64,000 bases of DNA. Origin: Neckera pumila (Eukaryota; Streptophyta; Bryopsida; Hypnales; Neckeraceae). The notes below the pieces were generated by a model. It ran no database searches, was not told where the DNA came from, and worked only from the letters and a program-made list of their open reading frames with translations. How positions within the stretch are numbered: the first letter of the stretch is position 1; every line of letters begins with the position of its first letter. The position numbers were made by a program, and so were the translations under genes. Of this stretch, positions 10,787 to 24,000 are shown piece by piece. The DNA lies in NCBI GenBank assembly GCA_963969595.1, contig OZ018417.1, forward strand, positions 8,496,501-8,560,500, read 5' to 3'.

Positions 10787-12926
10787 ATGAAGAGCAGGAA
10801 AGATCAATTCAGCTGTGGAAGGAGAAATGGCGGGGGAAAAAGTGATACTCTTCGGCGCCATAGTAGCATTTGCTGCTTATGCACGGCGTGCTGCGTGTGC
10901 AGTTTGCTCCTCGTTAGCGTGGATTACCATGGCCTAATACAATTAGATTTTTTGTTTAAGAAGAGAATCGATGTTGCTCTGCCTGGGTGCATAAAATTGA
11001 GCAATCCAGGCTTGGAGAGATTTTCTAAGAGTCGAGGTGGAGGTGAATTCTTGAGTTTCTTGGCGAACGATGAAAAGTTTATGTATTATGCGCCGCACAG
11101 TGGCTTCAACAATCAGGTGATGGAGTTTAAGAATGCGCTTCTGTTTGCCAAAATCTTGAACCGGACACTCGTTATTCCTCCTGTGCTGGATCATCACGCC
11201 GCGTGGCTAGGCAGCTGCCCTAAGAGACGCGTATTGCGTCCTCATCGTCTCCGTGCCCTCGTGTGGACGAGGATCTTTGATCTTATTTCAAATTCCAGGT
11301 CTGAATTTTGGACATTCTCTCTCTTTGCAGTCCATTGGTTAAGTGTTATTTACTTGTTACATCGCATATCAAAGGATGATTGTGCTCAGATGCCTTCTCA
11401 AAGAGATTGCGTATCTCTAAGTAACGAAGTCTATGCTTCAAAACCTGTCTTAACGAGCCTGTGAATTTTCATGAATATTGGTCAATACGTCATTCAGTGA
11501 AATTGGGGACTATTTACAAGTGAAAAAGAGTCTGAAATTCAAGAAGCTTGTCTTCACCTTTCCAATTGATTGCACCATTGCTCGTCGTAATCTGCAATCA
11601 TTGCAAGTGCATTGAAATGAATAGAGGATGGTGGTAATCGTGGTAGTTTGCTGCAGTGGTAGGTACACTTCAATAGCAGACATAGTTGATATATCCTCCA
11701 TCACTCCATCGAAGGTGAAAACAATTGATCTACGGGTCTTTTTGGCTTTGTGGTGTGGAATTGACATTAGCGCTTCGTGCGGAGGGACTCTTTGCAAGGC
11801 ATTTGCAAGGACAGTGTTTGTTTGGAATGACTATGAGACTTGCGTTCAAATGCTCAACCCCGTGCCTCCAGCTCAGTCCAAGTGCTGTGTTTATGGTGTT
11901 GAAAACGACTGCACTTCAACTATTTGGACCTACAATCCGAAGTTACGTAATAATGAAACTGTGGAGCTGTGGAAAGACAACCTGCGGAGTAGGTCCTCGT
12001 GTGTTACTGCTGCCAACATGACAGATCCTCGTAAGCTGCTCAATGTGAGACGTCAAGGTCTAGAAAAGATTTCAAACCAACATTGGAAAGCAGAGAAAGT
12101 TAAGATGACGAAGATAGAAGTGGTGGACATCCGAGGCTCTTTAGGAGCGAATTCCGCTGCGAGCATGTCTTCTGTCATCGCCTTCGGGAGTATGTTCAGT
12201 ACGATGTACAAGGATGCCCAATCACACATCAACGTAACGGTACCGTCTGGGGACAAGGATTTGGATGACCTAATTCGTTCGCTCAAACTACTGTCGTTTT
12301 CTTCGGAGATCATTGCAGCAGGAAAAACATACATTGACGAAGAGATAGCTCAACCAGAGTATTTTTGTGCTCAAATCAGACTGTCTGATGGGCAATTTAA
12401 GAATCACAGGAATGCTACAATTGGAAATTTAAAAGCTCAGCTAACATCTCTCAGGGCATCATGGTCCAGGATGAATCCAATTCCCATATTCGTGATGATT
12501 GATCTACCGAATGAAATCTGGACTAAAGCAATGCTAAAGGATTTATTGCTGGAATCCAGAAATCCATATCAAGTGCATAAACTCCTTCCAAGGAACGACT
12601 TGATTGAATTAGCGAGCATGAGAATACTTACTGCTGAAGCCGGCTTCGTTGTGGGTTCCATTGCAGGTTCCGTGAGAGGATTCCAAAAGCACCAAAAGCA
12701 ATCGCCAGTGCATGCAGAATTTAAAATCCCTCACGTTGAACTGGCCATTGAGGAGGTCGTGTGCAGTTGCGCACGACTTGGTTTCTCTGGCACCCAAGGG
12801 TCTACAATAGCGGATGGTATCAGGGACTTGAGAACCATAGTCGTCTGCAGTACAGGTTTGCAAAGTACAGGTTTGAGACGTGACTTGTCTATATACAATA
12901 ATGATATTTCGTCGATGCATTACTGA
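10787..12926 (+). CDS. O-fucosyltransferase family protein (GDP-fucose type)
   Basis: Two exons, 10787-11298 and 11657-12926. The 358-bp intron has AG|GTCTGA and CTGCAG borders, phase 2. The product is 593 aa. The start is the first in-frame ATG; the longer frame begins with GTG. Basic residues precede a Cys/Leu-rich signal-anchor at about 28-46, so a type II Golgi membrane protein is expected. The plant O-FucT signature follows: FMYYAPHSGFNNQVMEFKNA (GFNNQ at 106-110), then LNRTLVIPPVLDHHA. The second exon has RYTSIADIVDISSI, TIDLRVF and near the C-terminus EEVVCSCARLGFSGTQGSTI. Family members move fucose from GDP-fucose to protein or glycan acceptors; the acceptor cannot be told here. A 14-bp G tract lies about 50 bp after the stop. 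Two decayed exon-1 copies lie directly upstream. Confidence 0.92.
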
Positions 12927-12976
12927 GTAATCGCAATGGATCTCAACGGATACAGTCGAGCAAGTGCATTTACTTC

Positions 12977-12990
12977 GGGGGGGGGGGGGG
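12977..12990. repeat. Poly-G tract
   Basis: An uninterrupted run of 14 G, about 50 bp beyond the O-fucosyltransferase stop codon and probably in its 3' UTR. It could form a G-quadruplex in RNA, or be partly a sequencing or assembly length artefact. Confidence 0.8.
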
Positions 12991-13087
12991 CGCAGAAAGG
13001 TAAAACACCATTTTTCCTGAAACAAATTTAAGAACGATGAGATTCGCTCATGCAAAATGTCCACCGCATACATGTCCTTGAACCGAT

Positions 13088-13232
13088 ATTTCGTTAAAAT
13101 GGCGGTATTCCACAAACTTGGCGCTTTTCAGTTTAGACCGTGCGGTCTGAAATCTATACTAGTCCTAGACTTTAAGACTAAAGAATGAATTGAAAGGAAA
13201 ATGGCGGATTTCATTTGCCATTTTAACGAAAT
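13088..13232. repeat. Short inverted repeat, 16-bp perfect arms
   Basis: ATTTCGTTAAAATGGC at 13088-13103 is exactly reverse-complemented at 13217-13232. The whole structure is 145 bp, the size of a small MITE, but no target duplication is obvious. Confidence 0.55.
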
Positions 13233-15101
13233 TTCCCATTCGTGTTCTTAGACATCCTCATTTTCAATTACGTTGTAGGACGAAGTTGGCAATTTTTTGC
13301 TAGGCTCATTAAAATTCATCTCTGCAGGTGCGAAATTTAACTTGCAACCGTGTTTGCCAATGCTTGAGCAAGAATCGAATATCCCGCAAATTATCGTACC
13401 CTGTGTGCTGGTGAGAACCGATGAGGTCGAGGTTTGTGCCTCCTTCATCTTCGACTTAGATGAAGTTTTAGATGGCGATGCATCTTAGAATTGATGCAGT
13501 TTTGATACGCGTTAGTAGCTAGGTTTTAGATTGGCTCATTGGCATAAACGGTTCGAATCGTTTGGAATGCCGTTATTTGCCAGATATTGGCTTCACTCGT
13601 TTCGAGGGCATCGTGGAGGCAGATGTGGAGCTCAGGTGCAGGAAACTGCATCACCAAATTTTATAGCTGACAAATCTAAAGATGGGTGCACAACCTCACC
13701 AATTTGCGGCACGTGATTTGATACCAATGTACCATATCTCATCAGTCATCACCATCACGAAACAACCACTCATGGTGAATTGACGACAACATAAGAAATA
13801 GAACCTCAGCATAAAAGTCGGGAGTGCCAGAGGAGATGGGTCTAGTGAGCCATGAATTGGGTGATGGAATATTCCAGAGGAGGGGTGAACCTCAGCGCGC
13901 AACAACCATGGCGTCAATTGCGCTACTAAGATAAGTCTACGCTCCATGAGACTGGGTCCACCTATTGAATGCCCCGAGTTGGCGACTGTCATTGACTCCG
14001 TAAAGTCATCAACTGTGTGTTTAAATATATCCCAGGTTTGGCACGGCGTCCCTCCGCCAATCTTGCCGCCACCGAGACACAAGGCAGTTGAGAGTTGAGA
14101 CTTGAGAGGTCCGCATTCGATGACTCTTCCCCGGAACTTCAGTCTCCTGAGAGACCGTGCAGAAGACAGAAGATGATCTCCGTTGTCATGTGTTACCATT
14201 GCTTTTCGTTTATCCTCTACTACACTCCCAGCGTACAATATTATCGACTTACGATCGTTGATTTTGAACATCTCAACCGAATGTGTGAGAGTTTGCGTTA
14301 TTTCTCGACTTCTGGAGTGATAGTTTTGCAAAGGTGATCACCAGGATGTTGCATTAGAGAGAACTGTTTTCTTGTCATAATTGGTCTTGATTGGTGACTA
14401 GCTTCTTTTTAAGAGATGGGAGCATGATGATCAGTTAGAGAGATCGCCAGTGCTGTCGAAGGGTGTATCAAGGTGGCGGATTGTCGATGCTTGATCGTTT
14501 ACTTCTGGGTGTCCTTGTTCTGAGATGGAGGTGAAGTCTTTGGACCAATGTGTTTGATGGTTTGATGGTCTCAAGGTTGATGGTTTGAGATTACGTCCTT
14601 GATGTAGTCTTAGGTGTGGGAGTGTCAGGGAGTAGGAGGATGAGAAGAGATGAAAAATGCAAATGTTTAAAATTTCTTTTAATGTAGATTGAAAAATTTG
14701 ACTAACTTACGGCAGCAATATTATTGCTGGTTTTGTACTCGAGGTCAACACTCTATCGCTCTTGCAGTGTGCTCCAGTGAGAAACGGTTGCCCATTTTGG
14801 AATTCGGTAGTATCTAGCTTTAGTTGTTGTTCTGGCTTTGGCTTTGAAATAACGCAGAGAAAAATAAGAAACAAGCTTTGAGATGGATAGTAGACTGTGG
14901 AGATCGAGGAAGGAGATCGAACTGAAACAATGCATTCTGACACTCTGACAGAGATTCTGTGTATTGCGTGGTTCTAGTCTCTTCAAAGCCAGGTTGAGAC
15001 AGAGAAGTTGTTGGAGAGTTGAAAAGATCTGCTGTCAGAGTGTGCAAACCATGCAGGAGTGGTGAGAGAGAATTCGGAGCTGAATTTCTGTAGAAATCGA
15101 G
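13233..15101. other. Spacer between two plus-strand genes
   Basis: No gene is supported. The part closest to 15102 is the leader/promoter of the remorin gene. GC content is near that of genes, so ORFs are long by chance; the largest is 13696-14331 on the minus strand (211 codons) and has no recognisable domain. Plus-strand ORFs at 13297-13488 and 13531-13716 are also unrecognised. A lost or lineage-specific gene cannot be excluded. Confidence 0.45.
13696..14331 (-). CDS. Unassigned 211-codon ORF, possibly spurious
   Basis: A single uninterrupted frame from ATG at 14331 to a stop at 13696. The product is mixed hydrophilic with a short hydrophobic patch (LPTFMLRFYFLCC). I recognise no family, see no splice-site support, and another ORF of 80 codons overlaps on the plus strand. 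It is listed only because its length is unusual for this window. Confidence 0.2.
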   Translation of the reverse strand: MQNYHSRSREITQTLTHSVEMFKINDRKSIILYAGSVVEDKRKAMVTHDNGDHLLSSARSLRRLKFRGRVIECGPLKSQLSTALCLGGGKIGGGTPCQTWDIFKHTVDDFTESMTVANSGHSIGGPSLMERRLILVAQLTPWLLRAEVHPSSGIFHHPIHGSLDPSPLALPTFMLRFYFLCCRQFTMSGCFVMVMTDEIWYIGIKSRAANW

Positions 15102-18100
15102 ATGGCTGCGCTTTCCTCCGAGGGCGCAATGACCACTCCGCTGTTTACCTTTCAACATTCGATGGTACCAAGGTTGGCAAGTAGCAAGAAAAAGACAGAT
15201 GCTGCGTCAAGTCCGAAATCTGTGATTCCCGACATGCATTTACCAAGTCCAGGGTCGTCGTCGTCCAACAGCAAGTGCCAACCTCGCAGCCTTGACCGGA
15301 ACTACTCCACCTCAGACGGCGAATTTAGTGAGTTCGACTATGTTTTGGATTCCATTGGCACTTCGCAAGAACTTGAGAAGGTATCGCACTTCTTGAGACT
15401 GAATCGTTGGTAAAAGTCGCAGATGTTTTGTGAGTGCATCCCGAATCCTTGTTTTCGAAGAACACGCTGACAAAAGCCATGGCGCGTGACTGTGTATTGT
15501 TGTCTTCCAGAGTGAAAACTCAGGACCACTAGAGTCTTTGCCAGAAACACATTCGTTGGCGTTGGAGGTTACAAATGCGTGCATCCCCACCAAAGTGGAG
15601 GTATCCGAAACCCTGAAGACAAGTTTGAAGCGAGGGGATGACAAACCTTTGTGCCGAATCCCTCTTTTTCCAGCTGTGCATGGTGAGTGCAATGAATTGA
15701 CAGAGTCCTCTATTCGCTTCTTTATGCAGCTAGAACCTCCGCTTTCAACTTTTGCCTGCATTTTATGAATGACACGTGTTTTGCCTCCTGTCTGGGCCAC
15801 TTTCATGCAGATCTGGAATCGACATCCGAGCCATCTGCCCTTTTCATCCTAGGCGACCGGACTAGAGATCTTGGAAGAAGTCAGTATGGTGCTACTCAAC
15901 AATCCTCAGCTGCATTGCAGAGTGCCAAATATTGTGAAGGTAGCAATGACAATGGTTTACAGTTGGTTTGTGGGTTTTTCCATATGTGGTAGCAGTCTCT
16001 TGTTCACTATGCTTGGTGGATTGGTTTAGATAGATCAGCCCATTGCTTTGCTCTCCCTAGCTTTCACGTCAGAGGCAACGACTCCTTAATCAGTCGTGGG
16101 GTTCTGTAACTTTATTTTTTTCTTGAAAGTTCTTCGTGGCTTAGGGTGAAAGTTCTTCATGCATTATATGAGCATTGCCATAGATTTGTGATGGTATTAT
16201 CTTACTGATTCTTTCCTATACAACAGAGCGGGCAACCACAGCAAGGGAAAATAACAGGGCATCGCCAGTATCTGCATCAGAGGTATCTGCTACTGGAGAG
16301 GAAGACCGTGTAACACATAGCAAGTGGTCTCAAACAACGATGTCATCTGATAGCCCTTCGGATCAACATGAGAAGGTATCATCGAGCTCTTCAGCTCGAC
16401 GCTACACAGCATCCGAAAGTTGTTCAACTCGTCGTCGAGATTCTAGCTCCAGAGACACATTTTCCGCGGATCTTTCACCAACTGGAATGCCGCTGGAGAG
16501 GAGTGACGACAACAGGAGGAGGTCAGTAAAACCAAGTGCAACGACGAACTGTGGCTATCCTGGGATTCCCGTACGTTTCTTCCCCGGATATAACACCCAC
16601 GCCTACTCTGCAAGCCCGAGAGTTCAAAAAGCGGCTAGGAATTACACTCTTTCGCCAAGCTCATCAAGTAACTCTCCTGAACCAGCAGTGTTGAGGTCAT
16701 TCAAATGATCAGCTTGTTCTGCTAGGCTGACTCGCTTAGCTGATCCATTTTCCAGTCTTTCTTATGGCTTTTGCATATGAAGATTTTAAGTGGGATTAGG
16801 TTGGTTTGATAGATGTGGGGGTCCATCCGCATCGGTTCCTGTCTGGCCCACTCTTAGGCGGTATGATTCTGAAGCCTCCTCCATCGAAATGGGACGACGC
16901 GGAGAAATGGATTTTTAGTCCTGGACGTAAGCAGTCTCCAAATCAACCTCATCACCAGTCATTGCCGACTCTCTTAATAGGTATGTGGCCCTTGCTCTCC
17001 ATAGCTTGAATCCTTCTTTGAATTTGAACAGTTTTGCTTATATCTTTTACAAATACATTATATGGTTAAATTTTATCAAACTGGTCAAAAGAAAGGTTGT
17101 CTCTCAAAGATTTAAATATTTCTTTGGATGAATGAGAAAATATTTGAATAAAATATTGACCTGAAGCACTCTGGTCATCTTCCAGAAAGTCGGAGCGTTG
17201 GAGCGCTTAGAAGTTAAAGTTTATTGGAAAGTGTAACTCTAGACAAAAATTGAAATGGCAAAAGAGCAAGGAATCATTTTCATCTGCATTTTGCTACAAA
17301 TTCTTCTGTTTAATTCATCCAAATCAACTCTTGGGTGACCTTCGTCTTTCCTCGAGTTTGAATTAAATATCTTTAACATACCTCTTCATCTAGCACTCTA
17401 GCAATGTTTTAACGAACTTCTTCGACATGGTGGCAGGGAGAAGGCATTCAATTGCTGGTGGTCAGATTATACACCCACACCATGGAATGGATAGTCTTGA
17501 TTTCTCTACTTTTCCAGGGAAAAAAATTATGTCTCCTCAATTTGAGCATTCATTCGTGAATGCTGGAAATTTTGAAATACCAAAGCGCTCCATTTCGCAG
17601 AAAGAGCGTTCCAAAGCCCTTTCATTCAGCGATCTTTCAAGAAAGGGCTATTCTTTTCATGTATCTAGCAACTCACCAATCCAAAAAGAAGACATAGGAG
17701 ACAATGGTAAAATGGGAAAGGACTCTATCTTGCCCCCTACAGAGTTATTCATTGCCAATGACAAGTCGATTGAGCTAAACGAAAGGCCGTTATTAACACA
17801 GAACGTTGACGAAGAAAGGCAACAAGCACAGCATCGTGTTGATGAACCGCCAACTGCAGACTGCATTTTGAATACATCTTCAGGTGAATTTAATTTTGCT
17901 CATTGTCACTTCGTGATATTCATTTCAGCAGTCTATGTCAACGACGTCACACATTTCATTTTCGATTTTGAGATCGCCTATTTTCTTGTCAAAAGTTGTG
18001 TCGAAAAAATGCCCGAATCAACACGTCCGAATTGATGAAGATGACAGAATCAACAAATCAGTGTCAATAATTTGGATGCTTCGATTTGACTAATATTGCT

Positions 18101-19784
18101 GGTACGGACACTGTTTTCTACTAGTGGGCAAGCCCTTCGATGAAGATTTCTTGCCTTTCGAATGACCAAATTCGTTCACATTGTTGTCATGGTGCAGAGT
18201 ACTCCAAAGATATTCAAGTGTCAAAGCAATCTCGTTCAGTTTCGATGCAGGAGTTGAGCACAGTTCTTGTAGCTGCTCAACATGTCTCCCTCCAAGAACG
18301 GAAAGATTGCAGCGATATGGGTATGCAGATGACTCCCGTAGAAACTCCAAAGAATTCGACATGTATAATACCAGGGTTTACAGAATCGCCCAGAAAGCCC
18401 AACACCCCTGCAGGAAGACGGGCCATTCCTATGGCGATTGATTCAGTTGAACTCCAAACCCGACATATGGAGAGACTAGAACTCCACAATATGGCAGGGG
18501 ATGATCAGCCTTGTTTGGACAGAAGTAATACCTGGACTACCCGTGAAGACGAAGAAATAAAGAGCACTGCAAGTCCTCGAGAGGATCCAGAAGATCTGGA
18601 GAAATTCCAATTGGCCGCTAAGACCACATCCTGGGAAGAAGCAAAGCGAGCAAAAGCTACAGTCAGGTTAGTATGACATTCACTCAGTCTGCACTCTACA
18701 CTGATTTGTCCTAATAGTGCGTGTTACAAAGTGAACTTACACAAGATTTTAACATTTTATAAAAGAGGGATATTTGTGCCCATTGTACGTGTACCAATGC
18801 TACTCGTGTTGAAGAATCATCACAAATATCATGGTGAAAAATATTCCTCCCTAATTAATAAATATCATTCTAACATTAGTTTCACACACAGTATTAGGAA
18901 TCATTACTGTAGTTAAATAAATATTAGATCGCACTAGTGTTAATAAGTTAACAGGATGACATGATTAGGATTCGGTACGTTGCACTTTTCAAAAGCATCT
19001 TAATCAGTACCTCCATTGACAAAGTCCATTAATTATGGATTGTCGGACTTGAAAGTAGACTGGAGTACTGGACTTCACTCAGTCCTTTTAGCAGATTCTC
19101 TGGTGACTCACATCATCACTATGGATGAACAGGTTCAGGAACAAGGAAGCAAAGATTAAGGTTTGGGAAAAGCACCAAAAAGCCCAAGCTGAAGCCAAGT
19201 TGAAGAAAACAGAGGTATATATGTCTTTACCATCAATTGACTAATTTATTTGGAAATAAAAACTCCCTTACAGAGAGGAACTCCAACAAGTAACCGGTTG
19301 ACTGAAATGATGAGTCTTTTCATCTAAGAAACCACGATTGACTTTGAAAAATCAATACGATTGACGTTTATGCTACATACCTTTGTTAGAAGGGAGACTC
19401 ATTTCTAACCGTTTTTTTTTTTTTTTTTTTTTTTTTTCCAAACCTTACACATTCGTCACAGCCTTTAGTTTGACATAGGAATGTATATTTTGTGAAAAAA
19501 ATCAAATTTGCACTGTGATTCTGACTGCTAGAATTTTATTTATTTTAATATATATGCAGACAAAGGTTGAGAAGATCCTTGCAGGTGCTAGGGAGAAGAT
19601 GAAAGAAAGACTAGCTTCGGCATTTAAGAAAGCTGCAAAAATGACAGCGGCTAATGAGGTCGTTCGAAATCAACAAGCTGCCAAAATAGCCGTGCGAGTT
19701 GGGCTGATGCACAAGGCTGGCTTCCAAGACTCCCCTTCCAAGACGTCCTTCAAGTGCGGCTTTTGGGGTCCTCGGAGATCATAA
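15102..19784 (+). CDS. Long remorin (group 5/6-like, C-terminal Remorin_C)
   Basis: Nine exons: 15102-15380, 15511-15682, 15811-15939, 16227-16667, 16813-16980, 17437-17883, 18198-18666, 19133-19214 and 19560-19784. The total is 2412 nt, 803 aa. The N-terminal 680 residues are Ser/Pro-rich and probably disordered. They hold the plant-remorin blocks PPPSKWDDAEKWIFSPGRK and CSDMGMQMTPVETP, the second matching the DMGTQMTP motif of large remorins. Remorin_C spans about 688-795: TSWEEAKRAKATVRFRNKEA, then KVWEKHQKAQAEAKLKKTE, a predicted coiled coil. The C-terminus FKCGFWGPRRS has one Cys suited to S-acylation, as in remorin membrane anchors. Remorins scaffold plasma-membrane nanodomains and plasmodesmata. 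The exon 4/5 junction (donor GTAACT at 16668) is inferred from phase. Intron 5 carries a MITE fragment. Confidence 0.92.
17003..17217. mobile_element. MITE fragment in remorin intron 5
   Basis: Homologous along its length to the element at 30779-31007. Shared blocks include TTTTGCTTATATCTTT, AGAAGGTTGTCT, TTGGATGAATGAGAA and GTCGGAGCGYTT. The right end is AAGTTAA, like other members. The left end has decayed and lacks TTAA. It begins about 20 bp after exon 5. Confidence 0.7.
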
Positions 19785-21095
19785 AGACCAGTTGTAATTT
19801 TAGCACCACCTGACACTTTCACGAGCTTCTATGTAACAGCGTTTTCTGCAACCTCCCACCATCACAAACTTTGCTTGATGGTGGACACTGAGAGTTAGGC
19901 ATTGACATGCATTGACAGATTTGTAGAAGGCTTCACAACCGTGGGGTTGCTTGCAGTAGTAGGGACAAACCAGTGTAGCTTCTAGTGGTTACAGAGTCAT
20001 CTTATTTACGGTACTTGTTAAACTCTTTGTAATAGTAATGATTATTTGGATTTCTACATGACATGGAGCATTTCATAATTTTGTTGTTCCTGATTCCTCC
20101 TGATTTTGCGAATGTACACCTTAACTTAAGAACTTGTGCAGGTTTCAGGTCATCTACCAACAAAAACTTTATAATTTGGGTGTTAGATATCCAAACAACA
20201 CATTCTTGGTGCATTGAGATCCTCTTTGAATTTTACTGCAAGACTATATATAAAATTGACCATTTCAATGACGAACTATGCCCTGCACTATCAAAGTGAT
20301 GCTTTTAGGTGTGGTTGCCATTTTGTTTCGGATCGAATGTCACGCTATATTGGGCCCGTATGAACTAAAGGACCATAAAACGATTATGTGGCAGATTGAC
20401 GAAGTGCAGGACTTGCAGATGGCCATACTGCGGCAAACACAGCAACTGGAAAGCAAGATTTTAATTCCTTGACAAACGGAGCTCAAGTGGACAAACAGAA
20501 ACAATTTGGATTCCACATAATTGTCAAGCAGAGGAGGCATTGACTTCTACTAAATTGATGGACGCTTCAGACACCTCTTGCACTTCAGAATACACTACAT
20601 CTACCTGGACACTCTCAGTAGCTTCTTGGCTTTCTACATGCAGGTTTTCAAATTCCGTGCTCTTTGTAGACACGAGAACTTCATTAGAAGATTGCCAGGT
20701 GCATGGAAACAACCATACTGAAGCACAATTTTCTTCAGCTGCAACAACCAAAAAAAAGACTGTAAGACTTCAGGCCAGTAAATCCAAACGACAGGTAAAG
20801 CTACCCTTCTTTTTCTATTTAGTGAATGATACACTATTATGAAGCATTGGTGTGGCTATTGATGAACACCATTTGCTACTTATTGACAGGACAAATATTG
20901 ATGGTGGTTACAAGGTACACAATTCATTACTCTGACGCACTATAGAGGAAGAACACTAAACATATACCAATAGAAACAGGATGTCATGTACTACATTTTT
21001 TGACGATAGAAATATGTTTTGAAAGTTACAATGATCGACTACGGTAATAGCTTCCAAAGTGGACTCTATATTTTTTTAACTTGGGTAATTAGGGG
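19785..21095. other. Convergent spacer: 3' ends of remorin and TCAB1 genes
   Basis: The first few hundred bases are remorin 3' UTR, and DNA just below 21096 is the TCAB1 3' UTR. Between them are two plus-strand frames, 20278-20472 and an overlapping one to about 20814, described separately. Confidence 0.5.
20278..20814 (+). CDS. Possible small secreted-type protein or gene relic
   Basis: The first frame (20278-20472) begins MPCTIKVMLLGVVAILFRIE, which looks like a signal peptide or anchor, followed by a Gln-rich possibly coiled segment (DEVQDLQMAILRQTQQLESK). A second frame, offset by one, is open from about 20465 and ends in KKKTVRLQASKSKRQ at a good donor (CAG|GTAAAG, 20793). The frame change with no intron of adequate size suggests a frameshifted relic or an unseen splice. 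The minus strand is also open here (20751-20524). The family is not recognised. Confidence 0.25.
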
Positions 21096-24000
21096 TCAAG
21101 GTGATACCGTAAAGAGCTCACCATGTGTTTGGATGGGAGGTGTTTCTAGGTTTGTTCCTTCGTCATCGAAATTTGAATGGAACCTGCGGTGACCAGAAGA
21201 CGTCACTCCCAAAGGTAACGTTGGATGAAAAGCAAACCCATTGACAGTATCTGCAGTTCACAGCCCACCCCAACAGATCCCTATTTTTAGTAACATTATT
21301 AGAGTCAAACAAATTAAAGATTCCGACAAGAAAAAAAAAATACGCAAAAAAGGAGCTCAAAGGTGGCTATACTTAAGCCAAAAAGATATAGTTACTATAG
21401 TTTAAGTAATCTTCAGCTACATAGTTTCTCCACGAATTGGAGGACCATTTAGATGTCATACCGGCGGCAGCTTGAAAACTATTTGTCCACTCGCCAGTTT
21501 GAAGGTCATACACATGCATATATCCATCCTGCAATAATGATCCCATCAATATCAGGAAAATATATTTGAACAAAATGAGGTGAATAATATATTTGAACAA
21601 AGATATAAGCAAAGTATAAAGACATTCGAAAGTATAAAACAGGATTTGGTGGGGTGGGGTGGGGGGGTAAGGGTTAAAACTTTCACCTGACCACCAGTCC
21701 CTAGATGTCGACCACATGGCTCAATATCGAATGCGATTCTCTGATTTGTGTCAGATGTTACTCGTGGCAACCTGACAGCATAGAAAAATGCAGCTCTCTG
21801 GTTCAGAGATATATGAGGACCATCATCGTAACAACTTCAGATTTCCTAATCGAACAGGCTTGTGATACAATCGTCACCCCAATCCCCAGATATATATATC
21901 CATGTCAGCCATGACAGTCTGGTACCAGGTGAGAAGACCATCCGTTTGGAAGAAAATCATGTTATAGATTACGAGAATCTATTAGAATGACGCAGAGAAT
22001 AGCAAACGTGTTGTTGGAAGAATCAAATGGCTAGCAGAGAATGGAGAGAACTAATAGGAGCTAAAAAGGGTATATTTTTTTAGGCAAAACAAGATATCTT
22101 CGTGTGCACTATATACTCCTCTAGAGGATGACTAATGCTTTGTTCAAGAATGGTATGGCTGAACCCACAAAATAATGAGAAGAAATCAGGAGCTATCAGG
22201 AGAAAGCACGCACTTATACACAATGCCAGCTGTGTTCCGCACATCCCAGCACAATATGTTAGGGTCCTTCTCAAACAACACCACGCTGATAATTAGTGTA
22301 CTCCAAATACACAAAAAACACTGAATCATATGATCCCCCTAAAGTGATAGGTCAGTGTGTTCGATGAGAACAAGTACGAGAGGGAATGAACTGACAGAAA
22401 AAAAATGACTCTAAACATCAATATTGAAAATTAAGCATTTCACCCTGAACCCTAAAACCCTTAAAACCTTAAACCCTACAACCCTGTGACCCCTATAACC
22501 CTACCTGAACTGAAAGAAGTAGGGTTCTACCTTGCGGCCTCCAGTATACAGATAATTTCCATCCTTCGAGAACAAAACCTGTAACATGAACCAAAATGCA
22601 CCCACCATTTTAGTCCAACATTCACCATACAGAAGGTTGTCGACACCTTGAAGTTTAAAAAAAATGCTCCAACGAGCACAAATTAGTAGTTCTTCTATGG
22701 CCAAGTGTAACAACAAATGCTGTCAAGTGTACAAAACTTCAAAACTTCTCATCCAAGAGGAGCAGAGGCACACTTTACGAGCCATGGCAAAAAAAGCAGG
22801 AGAGAAGAAGTCTATGTAATGGGCACCTTCCATCCATGAAAAACTGGCACACTTTACTAGCAAGGAACGCACAAAAATAAAGCTTTTGACAAGGAGCACA
22901 CAAGATTAAAAACCTCAAATCTGACATACCTGAGTAACTCCTCCCTCCTGCCCATGAAGAACAAATAGAAGCTCTGCATTGTGCTCGCTGTACAGAGCTG
23001 TGGTTTTGTTGTAGGACCCTGCTGCAAACAGACCCTCTGAGGTTGGGCTAAAACCCAGACATGAGATTATTCCTGTCACACAAACAGAACAATCAGCCAT
23101 TATCATAACCGCATACACTACGATATTACCTTTTAAATAAAAGAGTGCCAGAAAAAATAGACAGGAACGAATGGAGCGATATTCATCTTCAGTATCAGGC
23201 CTTTACCTGTCTGTCCATCTTTAGTACTAGTCAATGTGGAGTACTGTGAATACTCCCGACCTGGCCGAGAGGTGTCAAAAACCCTCAGGGTTTTGTTGTA
23301 CCCACAAAACAACCTGCGTAGACACAGACATACGCCCTCCTTTAGTGAATCCATCTTCCTCAATCAACTAAAGAGCATTTCGAGTTTGACATTTCGAGGT
23401 TACAACAGCAAAAACATGCAACTAGCACACATTGTAGACTTGTTCATGTGATCCACTGTTGGAAAACTCACATAACATCTGTAGCCAGAACCAAAGACTT
23501 TCATCCCAAGTTGTTCACTTACTCAAATCAGAAAGAATAAACCATTGTATTAATGTTAAGACTTACCTTGATCCAGAGTTATTGAAAGCAACGGAGTATG
23601 CTGCTGTAATCTCATCCATTGCGTCATACGCTCTATATGTGCACCGGAGCTGTCAAAGCCAGAGACATGCTCAAGAAACGTCAGTACTGAAATCTGGTGA
23701 CTTGGAGATACCATTTCAAGAAGACTTTATCTGTTCTAAAAAGTATATACGAGACAGGAGTAGTATGAAGACCCGCCATACAGACCCGGTACCCTACAGG
23801 GTATGGAAGGCAACAAAGTACTAGATGAAGTATAATGGACCCCTGGTGTATTCATTAAAACAAAAGGTCGATGAGATTAACTCCTAGAGGACCTTTTCTA
23901 ATAATTTTCTATCAGACCCTAAGTGGGACAGCCTGTAGTGACTAGCAGACATTTCGACCTGAACACAAACACTACTTGCTCCGCTCCATAGGGTTTGTGC

